From Triticum aestivum (lineage: Eukaryota; Streptophyta; Magnoliopsida; Poales; Poaceae), in assembly GCF_018294505.1 (NCBI RefSeq), contig NC_057798.1, positions 370,594,156 through 370,658,155 on the forward strand: a DNA stretch of 64,000 bases, written 5' to 3'. The position numbers and the translations under genes are program-made. Under the pieces are notes generated by a model. That model had not been told where the DNA came from. It searched no databases and saw only the letters and a program-made list of their open reading frames with translations. This document shows positions 53,641-64,000 of this stretch, one piece after another. Each line of letters starts with the position of its first letter. The stretch's first letter is position 1.

Positions 53641-55764
53641 GTGGAAAGGAGGGTGACTAACATGTGATGAAACATATATCAAATGAAAAGAAGCATGTTT
53701 CTTATCTGAATGGCTATCCTACAAGGACAATAGCAATTTCTAAAGCAGCAGCATTGCTAGATATTAGTGTGGGCGTTGGGATTAACTATGACAACCGTTA
53801 AATACAACATTACTTTAATGGTGCCATTGCTTCATTTTACCAGCAACATTACATTAACAACTGCTAAACAGTTGGTATTTGGGCACGAGAGAGTAGGCAG
53901 ACCAGGACAGTTGCATTTTGAATGAAAGAAGCAACTTATCTTAATGGGAAATTTAGCAGGACATTAAAAACAGTGCCATTGATTCATATTACTCGAGGCA
54001 TTACATTGAAAACAACATTGGTTTAATGTGTCCCTACTTTAACAGTGGGACTACTACATTTTACCAGTGGCATTACTACATAAGAGGGGTTCGGGGCAAC
54101 AAACATCCCAACGGGATATCTGGGTTGGTCCCATTTTTGTTCAGTATAGCCACATTATACTGTGTGAGGCTAGCAAACCTAGTGCTGGACATACTCTATT
54201 GACTTGTCCCCCAGTCCCCACTTTCTTTTCTTTTTCAGCCAATAGATTGGTTTATATCGAGTTTGTACTGCATTTCCCTTTATTTCCCTATTAGACCAAG
54301 AGACCAGTTCGATAGCCAGTCTCTACTACTTTTCGCCCCCAGTATTTCCTCTTTCGACCAAGTCCTAGATTTAGGTAACAAATCTTCCCCCACCCCCACC
54401 CCCTTTCTTCCCTGTTTGAACCAAGTAGTACTAGATTCGACTAGATGAAGTAGTACAACTAGATTCGACTGCATGAAGTAGTTTTACCTCTTAACAGTAA
54501 AAAAATTGGGTGGCTTTCGAATAGTCGATCGATCCTATCTACGAGGGGGCCTAAGAAATAGTAAAAATACAAATGTAGCAACGTGAGGAGCTGGGGCAGT
54601 AGAGAAAGGCCAGTTTTGAAGGAAGTTATACCTGAGGGTCACCGGGGTGTCACTAGGTGGGCGGCGGGAGGCAGGATCTGCACATGCTACGGTAGGGAGG
54701 CATAAGGGGTTGGAGGCCCTCCCTAGCCAGCACTGTGTGGGAGAAATGGCAAGGCAAGATGATCGGGACCCGCCGATAGTGGGTAAGAGCCGTCGCTGAG
54801 GACAACCGCGTGAACGCTGCACCTTCTCACCTTCCCCGATGGAGGGGATCCGGTCGAATCTATGACCAGCGGTGAGCAAAGAGAGAGTATGGCCACCGCT
54901 GTCGTGTTTATATCTGGAGAGGACGAGAGAGTGTGAAGAGAGCAACACTACCAAGCAAGCGCGGAGGCTCCTGCCCATATAGTGGAGTAGTTTTCTTTTT
55001 TCTACTGGAGCCGACTTGACTCATCAATGACTATCGAGAAGTCTTCATGCATGTGCCCCGGAGGCGCAGTTGTAGTCATTTCGATTTGAAGCACCAGAAT
55101 AACATATAACACGAAAAAATGCCACATGACAAGAAACCATAACCTCACTGCCCCAAGGAGACAACATGAATCCCGATGGACAAACTAGATGAGGATTAGA
55201 GCTCAAATTAAAGAAAAACTCATAGAAAAGGGATCAATGGATAGATGTACTAATTAACATAGTCGGCTTGACCTAGATGGCAGCTGAGTAGTCTTCGTAC
55301 ATGTGCCCCCAATGACCAGCGCCTTGGAGGAACGCAGTTGTCGCTGTTTAACCCTCGCAGTGATCCGAAGCACATGACACCTAATATTGCAAGATGACAA
55401 GAAACCTTTTTTTAGATTTCTCATTAGAACTACAACCCTGTACAACACAGCCTGCACAATATGTAGACGATAGCCAATCCAGTCGTCTTCTGGAGTCTGG
55501 TCACATGCATGGACGAACTGATCTCCCGTGTCATGTAGGGATCATCCAGGCACCGACGTGTATACAACACTGCTCCACTACTATCGCTCATCTCTCTCTT
55601 CTATTAACTCGGCCGACTTGCGGGGGACGGGCGAGTGTGCCTATGGTTGATTCTAAATTGCGATCCCACATGTGTGTGCAAACGCAATATGATGCGCGTT
55701 CCACGGTGTGCCAGACCGAACGACCGTGTGGGGTGCGACGCGAACGCGACGGGCGTGCTGTATA
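53641..55764. other. Mixed DNA with one weak ORF and a worn duplication
   Basis: 53641-54530 is AT-rich without features. 54978-54535 (minus) is open for 147 codons, starts MGRSLRACLVVLL (hydrophobic, signal-like) and is Arg/Pro/Ser-rich after that; a possible GT donor (CAG|GTATAAC) lies near 54640. I cannot assign it and doubt that it is coding. 55011-55140 and 55259-55406 share phrases (AGTCTTC(A/G)T(G/A)CATGTGCCCC, GCAGTTGT, AAGATGACAAGAAACC-like) about 245 bases apart, an old duplication. Confidence 0.4.
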
Positions 55765-55925
55765 CTCCCTCCATTCCTAAATATTTGTCTTTTTATAGAT
55801 TTCAACAAGTGACTACATACAAAGAAAATTGAGTGAATCTAAACTCTAAAATATGTCTATATGCATCTGTACGTGGTAGTCTATTTGAGATCTCTAAAAG
55901 GACAAATATTTAGGAATCGAGGGTG
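55765..55925. mobile_element. Stowaway-type MITE
   Basis: 161 bases. The left end CTCCCTCCATTCCTAAATATTTGTC is mirrored by GACAAATATTTAGGAATCGAGGGTG at the right. TA lies directly to the left (55763-55764); the right TA is lost. It is typical of the small Stowaway elements of wheat and barley. Confidence 0.85.
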
Positions 55926-56608
55926 GGGCTTTTTCCGCATGGTAGGCGGGGCAGTTCTGCCTAGTCGGTTCAATAGAGAGGTAAGAAGATGAGGGAGTAG
56001 GCTGCTGCAAACATAGGGTTGTGTGATTTGACGGTTCATTGCTGCTGGACAAGTGGGGTCCTGTGATTTGACTTGCCATTATCATTATTACTGCGGCGCT
56101 ACGATCGGCGTGAGTCTCCCGATTCCTGACCACCTCCATGGTATATAGGTGCCACGTAATGTACTACCTAGCTACTTACTCCTTGGCAAATGCAATAAAT
56201 AAGTACGAAGAAAGAGATAAAGAGAAGTTAAAAAATACTCTTATAGCCAACCTTATAGTTAACCTTGTTCTATGAGTGAGTGGGGCATGTGAAAGGCAGG
56301 GTAGACCCTCTTATATTCACTACCCTGCAGTTGTTGTTACAAGAAAAATATTGTAACAAGGCAGTACTATATATAGTGTTAGGCACTATTTTGAAAAAAT
56401 GATATTGAATAGAAATATTACGAGATGTTTTTTTATCGATGTTAGACTTCGTCAAAGAGTGCAGTAGTGGAGTGTATACATGATCAGGATTCTGAATTCC
56501 ATATTTTCTTCGGAAGCGCTGAATACACTTAATAAATTTAATTGCACACCCCATGTCTATACACATATTTATCTGAGGTATAGTATCAAGGTTACTCATA
56601 ACTTCTTT

Positions 56609-56714
56609 TTGTGTTGGATTCATTTTGAAATAAGGCATAACATATATATGAGAAAGTTTAGTTTGTGTTGGATTCATTTTGAAATAAGCCATAACATGTA
56701 TATGAGAAAGTTTG
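56609..56714 (+). repeat. 53-bp tandem repeat, two copies
   Basis: GTGTTGGATTCATTTTGAAATAAG and the following CATAACAT(A/G)TATATGAGAAAGTTT recur with a 53-base offset (56611 and 56664). Confidence 0.9.
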
Positions 56715-57079
56715 GTTAGACAGTAAGTTCAAATTGGAGGGGGAGGAGGAAATAATGGTGTACAAGTACAAGTATTAACTAGAGATAATAGTATGAAAAT
56801 GTGCAAGTATAATAGAAGAAATTTGTACTAAAGTGTGGTAGATATATGCATGGATGAAACTAGGACGAGTTGGCAGTTGGACAAGTAAGGAGCCGAGTTA
56901 GTTGGGACATAAATTGATGTGCATCTCCTCAGTAAATCCATGATGAAGGTGGTAGACATATATGAATTGTCTCTACTTGTTAGTAGTGAAATAAGATATT
57001 TTTTAGTATTGATGGCGACTAAAAAACTGAATCCTTGTTTTGTCTTAAGAAAAAATGAAACTTTCACTGAAGTGGTTCT

Positions 57080-57620
57080 TGTAATGCGGAAAAGTTTTCG
57101 TTCCTTGCAAAGCAGGGTATGACATGAGGAAAGTGGAAGTGAAAAAATAAGTATTGTTATAGAAAATTATGAAGTGAATATTCATACGGAAACAAAACTA
57201 TATGTTGGTGATATTATTGTTTAAATACTATATTGTACGGAATGATACGTAGGGTCAATATTCAAATCTAAGAAGTGTCATGTGAGAGAACATGGGAATT
57301 AAAGATATGTGGTGGCCCAATATTAGGTTAAATGTGACAGTACTATCATGGAAGAGGATTTGAAACAGAAATGCAGGTGGTACACATAAGGAATCATTCC
57401 TTGGAAAGCGGAGCATTATACACGAAAATGCGAGTAAATAAAGAACTGATATTAAAAACAACTCTGAAGTGAACATTTTTATGAAAATAAGATTGCATGT
57501 TGCTGATATTATTTTCTTTAAAGACTATATTTCAGAGAATGATGTGTAGGCTTCAAATTAAAGTATAATAAGTGTCATGTGACAGAACTTCAAAATTGCA
57601 GATACATAGACATGTATATT
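57080..57620 (+). repeat. Worn tandem duplication with about 295-bp offset
   Basis: TTCCTTG(C/G)AAAGC(A/G)G, GAAGTGAA(T/C)ATT, GATATTATT, ACTATATT and AAGTGTCATGTGA(G/C)AGAAC occur in the same order at 57100-57290 and 57395-57590. There is no ORF. Confidence 0.7.
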
Positions 57621-58809
57621 AAAAATGATACCCAACCAAAATTTATGTATGCTTAGGTTGTGGTCTAGCAGTAGGTAAAATATTGATACAAGTTTGTAGG
57701 TTTGAATTTGTATCAAAATCAGGATACATTAAAAGAACATATCAGACTAAATATTTGGAAAGATGATCAAATAAATAGAGGCAACTAAGGATGTACATTT
57801 TGTTCATTCAATAAGCAAACATAGAATGAACTAACAACTAATAATTAAATCAGAAATCAAACATTTCGTTGAAACTTGTTGTTCTTTCTTGGTGGCCATG
57901 TCTCAAAAAGAGAGAAACACTTGTTCTTCGAAATCTTGTCCTCGTGGAACAAGCCTCTGCGGTTGTTGCAAACAAGGCACTACAAATATGCCAACGGGTA
58001 ATCTAGAAAAAAATAGTCAAAATGCTTTGGAGGAGATTAAGAAGTATACATCATGATTTACCTCCACATCAACTGCATTGGAAATGGCCGCGGGATTTTG
58101 TTTTCGTGGCTCTTCTTACAGGGGCAATATCGACCACATCCACATGATGACAGCGTACTCCTCGTCCACAACTTTTGTGGTTGACATCTGGCAAGGGTTA
58201 GCAACAGTGTCTAGTAGAACTCTGAACATAGCAGATCTAGAGGATGGGACTGGAAAGTAAGAGGATGATGGGGAAAGAGAAGCGAGAAAGAAGATGATGT
58301 GCCTCTGGTCTGCGCACTACATGTGTTAATGTTAGCTAAGTTGGCTTCCTCACTTGTTGCCTGTGCATAGTAATAAATTACCAGAAAATGATCTACTGGA
58401 ATAGGCACAAGTTCCAATGGTGAAAACTGAATGCACAGACTAAGTTTCGTGACGAAAAGCATTTGAATCATAGACTGTAACTAGGTAGAACAAGAGAAAA
58501 CACGTTAGCATTGAAAATAAAATCAAATAATCTAAAAACCAGTGCATTTTGAAGAATAAAGTTGAAATCATATCTACTAGGGCACAAGTCATCACTATGA
58601 CATCAAAAATATTTCACAAATCAATAGTTGACAATACAAGGATGCAAGTATTGAAGAATAGAAGGATGCATATTTGAGGCAAGAGAACAGAAAAACATGG
58701 AAAAGCAGCAATAGCAATTTTGCATGGGAAGAACCATGCATGAAAGACAGAACACATAGGAAAGCACGATCGGATGAGTGGAGATCACGTAAACAAAAGA
58801 TTTGGATAG
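57621..58809. other. AT-rich DNA, nothing recognised
   Basis: Short open stretches only (58078-58260, 58211-58471 minus, 58621-58992 minus), without known motifs. It may include the 5' part of the Athila fragment that follows. Confidence 0.4.
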
Positions 58810-60000
58810 ATGGGAAACAAAGATATTGGTAATTCCTATGGTAATCGTTCTTGTAATAATAATAGGAACACCTCTGATCTTGAGAATAATATTAAAAAAA
58901 TTATCAATGCTCAAAAGAATTTTAATAATACGATAGAAGAAAAGTTGAATAAGATTGATGATATGTCTAGAAGCGTTGATGGAATTTGTCACGACATAGA
59001 AAATCTCAAGTTAAATTTTTTGTGCCTAAGGTTGAGGAATCAATTAAAGCCTTATATGTTTATATGGATGAAAGAAATAAAAGAACCACTATGCTTAGAG
59101 CTAAAAGAGAATTTTTAGAAAGGGCAGTTTCTAGCGATTGCTTTCATAAAAATGATGAAGATCTTAAAATGATTGGTGTTTCTTCTATTGATTCTTTGTT
59201 AAGTAAAATTAAGATTGATGAAAAAGGGACTTGAGAAGAGTCAACTTTAGTTAGAAGACGTCCCCATAATTTGGAGGGTGAAAATCTTGTTGAATAAATT
59301 GATGAAAGTGGGTTTGGATAGGTCAAAATTTTAACTAGTGACGTGCCCACTCTTTTGGATTACAAAGAATTTAATTATGATAATTGTTCTTTGATTGATT
59401 GTATTTCTTTTTTGCAACCCATGATTAATTCACCCCATACTTATGAACAAAATAAAGCTTTTACTAAACATATCGTTGATGCTATGATGAAAGCTTTGGA
59501 AGAAAAGTTGGAATTAGAGATTTCAATCCCTAGAAAATTACATGATGAATGGGAACCTACTACTAAAGTCAAGATTAAAAATTATGAGTGTTTTTTATTT
59601 ATGTGACTTGGATGCTAGTTTTTCTACAATTCCGAAATCTTTATGTGATGTGCTTGGTCTTACCGATATTGAAGAGTGTTCTTTAAATTTGCACTTGGCG
59701 AATTATACTATTAAAAATCCTATGGGAAGAATTAATGATGTTATTATTCTTGCTCTGTGCCCATAGATTTTATTATTCTTGATATTGATTGCAATCGGTC
59801 TTGTCCTATTATACTTGGTAGACCGTTTTTACGTACTATTGGTGCTGTGATCGATATGTAAGAAGGCAATATTAAATTTCGATTTCCACTACGAAAGGGG
59901 ATGGAACACTTTTCCAGAACAAGAATTAAGCCACCATATGAATCAATCATGAGGGCATCTTATGGATCTAGAACTAAAGATGACAACACTTAGATCTATG
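58810..60000 (+). pseudogene. Athila-type gag C-terminus and protease fragment
   Basis: A coiled-coil gag segment (NNIKKIINAQKNFNNTIEEK and MSRSVDGICHDIENLK) changes frame near 59020 and continues as TTMLRAKREFLERAV and DDEDLKMIGVSS-like sequence to a TGA at 59232-59234. Beyond it, 59343-59606 and the next frame from about 59600 give CDLDASFSTIPKSLCDVLGL (a retropepsin-like site with D-L-D instead of D-x-G) and then CPIILGRPFL after a TAG at 59764-59766. The protease active-site change and at least three frame breaks show it is dead. The reverse transcriptase and integrase are absent, so this is a non-autonomous or deleted copy. Confidence 0.75.
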
Positions 60001-60736
60001 CATTATGCCTAGCTAGGCGCATAAAATGATAACGCTTGTTGGGAGGCAACCCAATGAATAAAATTTATTTTTTGTCTTTTTCCTTTTGTTCTTGAGGCTT
60101 TTCACAATTATGCTATTGTTATGATTGTGTTTTTTATGTTTTAAGTACTGTTTGTGCCAAGCAAAGCCTTTGGGATCATGTTGGGTGATAGTTGATTTGA
60201 TCTTGTTGAAAAACAGAAACTTTTGCGCCCAGTAAAACAATTTTAATTTTTAACAGAAGTGCGATAAATCCTTATTTTTGCACACAATATTGATATACAA
60301 ATTGCCCACGTTCTCCTAATTCTTAAGAATGTTTGGAGTTACACAAGTATTCGAAGTTTTCAGATTGCTACATGTTGTTCTGGTTTTGACAGATTCTGTT
60401 TTCTTTGCATTGTGTGCTTATTTTGATGAATCTATTGTTTGTATTGGAGGGTATAAGCTATAGTAAAATTGGAAAACAGTAGATATAATGCAAAAAATAA
60501 AATATGAATGGGTTTGCAATAATACTTAGAGTAGTGATTTGCTTTGTTATACTAACGGATCTCAAGAAGGTTTTGTTGAGTTTTGTGTGATTGAAGTTTT
60601 CAAGTTTTGGGTGAGATCACGATGGATGAAGGAATAAGGAGTAAGAAGAGTTTAAGCTTGGGGATGACCGTGGCACCCCAAGTTATTATCCAAAGAGGAA
60701 CAAGCAACTAAGCTTGGGGATGCCCCCGAGTGGTAT
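60001..60736 (+). other. 3' untranslated region of the Athila-type fragment
   Basis: It starts TGTTGGGAGGCAACCCAATGA and runs through AT-rich DNA to two AAGCTTGGGGATG phrases (60655 and 60711). Such 3' regions are typical of Triticeae Athila-type elements. It is broken off at 60736 by an LTR start. Confidence 0.55.
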
Positions 60737-62380
60737 TGTAGCGACCCGACCTCAAACGGTCAAGCCTCTGTGTATTCGTGCCATCCCTGGATCAGTATGC
60801 TGGAACACATAGTACATCAATGTATATATCAAAGTGCAATCACATGTATAAATAACGTAAAGCTGATATATATCTCATAAGTCTCAATGGAAACAATCAA
60901 TCGGGGGTGGAGTCCCATCAATGCCATCGGCAGGTTGAGTGTAGATCGTAACCTACAACGAAACTCACTCATCGTAGAAAATAATAATCCTACAACATGA
61001 TATGTTGCGGCCGTGTAGGTCAGCACATTGAATGTACTGGCAAGATCACTTGAAGAAAAACATATGATAAATCTATACTATATGCAATATGGCTTGGTGG
61101 CTCTGTGTCTAAGTTTTGTTTGTGTAAAAGCTGCTTTATTTTCCCTACATCAAAGGATATAACCGGAGTCTGCACTATAGAGTTTTCTATCATGACATGG
61201 TTCCGCCAACCGATGTCTCATAGCCCAAATCATCATAAGTTGCCCACAATTAAGTTTTGGATCCGGTGTTGAGAGTTCCGAGATAGATCCAAGTCCAGAT
61301 GCTCAAATTGTCCGTAACCGTCGATTAGGTTTTAACCCTCTGCAGAGGTTTGCATACTTTACCGGCAAGATTCGATCCCTCTTTGTACGTTCTCGCACTT
61401 CAGGGTGTTTGAGAAAAAGATGACCGAAACATGGACTTTCGAAGAGTTCCCCTAACCACTGTCCGACGCTCATCCAATCCTACCGTAGTTCTACATCTGC
61501 TAGCACCGTCCCAGCAAGAGTCACAACTAAGGTCAACCAAGCCAGAGTCCATAGTGACTTGCGGTTGCATAGGTAAGCTTTCGGGCATGAAGTATTCTTC
61601 CGTCTCTTTGAGTCTGGGTGAAGCTTTCCGCAAGATGTCATGGCGCTTCTGCATGCATACCGGCCATCCACTGGTTTCTCCAGGGTGCCCGTCAACCGTC
61701 CTTCACCCAGTAGTGTGTATTGAATTCTTGTCTCGAGTCTTGAAGTCTTGAGGCATTGAAGATGTTGTCCTTGCAGATGCCAGCATGGAGTTGTCGTCAT
61801 TGACGTAGAGTCCTCCATTCTGACAACACTCCCGAAAATTCGTACCAACTCCGTCTACTATAGCGTATCATTTAAACTACATAACATCTCGGGCTTGATA
61901 ATCAGGGAGATGGGTTCCTACCTCATGCATTTGACTCAACTACAAGAAGTCAATAACACTACTGGAGGGATCTTAAATAGTGACACTAAATGCAATAGAA
62001 ACATAGGTATGGAAAGCATGGTCAAAATGAACTTGCTTGATATGTTGATGAAAATAATAATGCCCTCGAAAACAACTTGTTACTATTCGTCACTTTCGAA
62101 GAAAATCTATATTATACAGAAATAACATTCACATAAGCAAGCATTCTAGCAAGCAATTCTAACAATCATTAAAGAAATCAAAATGCAATTCATCAAATAA
62201 AATCAATAAAGAAAATCAATAATAGAAAACCAACATAAAAGTCCAAGAAGAACTTCAAAGAAAACTACGAGAAAAACTACTAAGGAAAAGTCTAAGACTT
62301 TACTACAAACAATAAAAATAGTTTTTATCCTACATAAAACTTAACAGCAAAAGAAAGCTCTAAACTAGTCAATCTCTCCC
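60737..62380. repeat. LTR-like sequence beginning TGTAGCGACCCGACC
   Basis: A TG start with a sharp change from the Athila fragment suggests insertion of an LTR of another family. The following 1.6 kb has only short frames (61400-61848 minus, 61431-61751 plus, overlapping each other). I cannot locate the other end, a CA terminus with matching 5-base flank, or any internal region, so solo LTR and truncated element are both possible. Confidence 0.4.
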
Positions 62381-63720
62381 TATTTTTTTTAATCTTTCCC
62401 TACTAATAAAGCGCCTATTGCTTCTGGTCGTACGTCGTCTGTAATTTTGTAAAAAAGCACTTCTCTTTTTGACAATTCAACCCGCGGTCCCTGTTTAAGT
62501 GGATCTGGCAAAACGCTTCAATTTTGCACAAAACACCCTGTTTTTTGCGATATTCAACCCACTGTCCGAACAGATTTGTGTAAAGAAAAAGAAAACGCGA
62601 CCACACGAGGAGCACGGGCTCGCCTCCTCTCCCTCATCGCCGCCGCCGCCGCCACCACCAATGCCGGCCGTTTCCGGCGACCTCCGGCGCCGCGCAGCAC
62701 GCCCCCGAACTCCCCACGGTCCGCGCCTCCCTACCCTCCGTCCATATTCTCCGCTCCCATCCTCTACCGCCCGCTCACAACCCCACCCCCCGTGGCTAGG
62801 GTTTCGGGCAGGGCTTCGCCGGAGCCACGAGCGCGATGACGGCGGCGGTGACTCGGAGCCACGAGCGTGATGGAGGCTGGGAAAGGACTGCAGCACTACT
62901 ACTCGCGATGACAGGATGGTGTGTGCGCTGCCCCAAGGCCGGAGCCCACCGAGTCGTGCAATCAACCCTGCTGCTTCCTCCAGTCGTCCCTCCTCCATAG
63001 CTGCATCTTGGTGAGATCCCTTCCACCCAAGCCTTCCCTCTTTCTTTCTTTTTAAAACTGATTCCCAATTCCTTGATCAAACCATGCTCCTCTGCTCCTG
63101 TAGGTCTTTCTTAGCTACCAGTACAATGCAGATTGCTTTCTCTATTCAAGTGATTTGGTTGTCTATGTATTACCTGAACTCCAAGGGAACCAACTTACAT
63201 GGCGTATTGGATGGCGATCAGTAGATGTTTTCCTGATTTGTTCACTTCTTTTTAATAGGTCCTGTCAGATTACAAGCATGAGCTTTGTGCAATTGGCAGA
63301 AATCTGTTTGTAATCAATCAAAGACAATGAGAACATTTACTGAAATCTTTGTATGTGTTGATCCTATGAATTGCTTTGATTGGAAGTCCAACGACGATCT
63401 CATCTTATAAGGAACTCACTTTTCAAACATATGCATTAGTAGTTTTTATCTCTTTGCTTTTGCCTTCTGAACATATTGGATTCACTAATGAGTAGTTAGC
63501 AAATGCAAATCATTGTATATTGTTAGTTATGTGTCTTTTCATATGAAATACTATTATTTTGGGGAAGGCATATGGCTGAGTTTTAATAAAACTCCTCAGA
63601 TTTTGTATAGTGAGATTGTCTTCAGCAAACAAGATCTGTATTATTATTGGGGTTCTTTTATTTTTGTTCTAGGTGTTACTAGTAAACATACACGTGCAAC
63701 GCACGTCTCGATCAAAGCAT
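62381..63720 (+). other. Segment with GC-rich exon-like part, possibly captured gene 5' end
   Basis: 62590-63010 is GC-rich with an open frame (62499-62870, Pro/Arg-rich) and ends at a possible donor (CTTG|GTGAGATCC, 63010). A pyrimidine-rich acceptor (CTGTAG) follows near 63103. The right edge has TTACTAGTAAACATACACGTGCAACGCACGT, a phrase I associate with ends of unclassified Triticeae repeats; the left edge CCCTACTAATAAAGCGCC may be its partner. It reads like a plant leader exon plus intron carried on a repeat. No protein family is recognised. Confidence 0.35.
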
Positions 63721-64000
63721 CCTATGAAATTCGTGTGGGTACTGAATTCTGAATTCATATTGAGATTAATTAACTTCCATGTAAATGGAGCTTACTTTAT
63801 ACTACTCCCTCCGTTGACAACAACACATGAAAAATAGTAATAAATCCATGTAATAGCAGCATCTATGACGGCCGTATAGAGATTTAAATAATAAAAATGA
63901 ATGATAAAAAGGGTCTGCATGAAGCAATACAGTGCTATATGATATTGAACCACATTAAACACATTTGCAATCTTTAAATCTTTGCACATAGGGTTGGCCT
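63721..64000. other. AT-rich end of the window, nothing recognised
   Basis: One CTCCCTCCGTT phrase at 63805 resembles a Stowaway end, but no partner repeat lies in view. Confidence 0.35.

Noticed and set aside
54535..54978. 147-codon minus-strand ORF as a gene
   Set aside because: No family, biased composition and no supporting exon; kept only as a low-confidence remark.
61400..61848. Overlapping ORFs of 84-122 codons in the LTR-like segment
   Set aside because: They overlap on both strands in sequence that looks like an LTR; no domain is recognisable.
63805..63830. Stowaway-like end CTCCCTCCGTT
   Set aside because: No matching inverted repeat within the remaining window; may be a half element or chance.

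Overview
The window is a stretch of plant nuclear DNA, almost certainly from a Triticeae grass (wheat/barley group). The call rests on nested LTR retrotransposons of Athila and Tat type, a large non-coding LTR element resembling the barley/wheat LARD (Sukkula-like) class, Stowaway and hAT-type MITEs, a CACTA-like terminus, and worn gene fragments of families that grasses keep in many copies (3'-5' exonuclease-like, F-box/FBD, B3). I see no tRNA, rRNA or CRISPR and no clearly intact host gene. All family names come from memory of the families, not from a search.

Left part (1-15493): a minus-strand LTR element with a non-coding internal domain (1284-5412), a tRNA-Met-type primer site at 5413-5425 and very long LTRs (about 3.85 kb once insertions are removed). 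Its 5' LTR (5429-15493) is interrupted by a complete gag-only retrotransposon (7280-13019, TSD GGGAA) and by a hAT-like MITE (13769-14231) whose empty site can be read at bases 1-20. The whole element inserted into a 3'-5' exonuclease-like pseudogene (15494-16186).

15494-20037 and 30104-35504 are older gene-remnant sequence: the exonuclease pseudogene, an F-box/LRR/FBD pseudogene (16983-18848), a B3-domain exon (19037-19318) that splices in frame onto the F-box exon, a small multi-exon gene of unknown function (30788-31775), and a worn tandem array with units of about 330-380 bp (32750-34800). A minus-strand Athila-type element (20038-30103) with a broken gag-pol separates the two blocks.

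35505-48438 is a young plus-strand Tat-lineage element. Its LTRs differ at 7 of 483 positions by eye and its TSD is CTTCC/CTTCT. It carries a leader ORF that starts in the LTR and reads through the primer-binding site, a gag-protease ORF joined by a TGATG stop/start overlap, a pol ORF behind a single in-frame TAG, and on the opposite strand a complete spliced gene (43470-47020). That gene has five coding exons whose phases all fit (2931 nt, 976 codons plus stop), canonical splice sites, a 5'-UTR intron, a TATA box, and a domain resembling the 'putative gypsy type transposon' family (PF04195). I judge this the most interesting locus in the window. The element split an older B3-type gene (35332-35504 continuing at 48439-51056).

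51057-64000 is mixed repeat debris: a CACTA-like right end (51913), a 678-bp tandem duplication that includes a LINE-like tail, Stowaway sequence, several worn tandem repeats, a plus-strand Athila gag/protease fragment (58810-60000), an LTR-like start (60737) and a GC-rich exon-like segment (62590-63010). Nonsense codons across the window are mostly TAG, as expected from C-to-T change at CAG.
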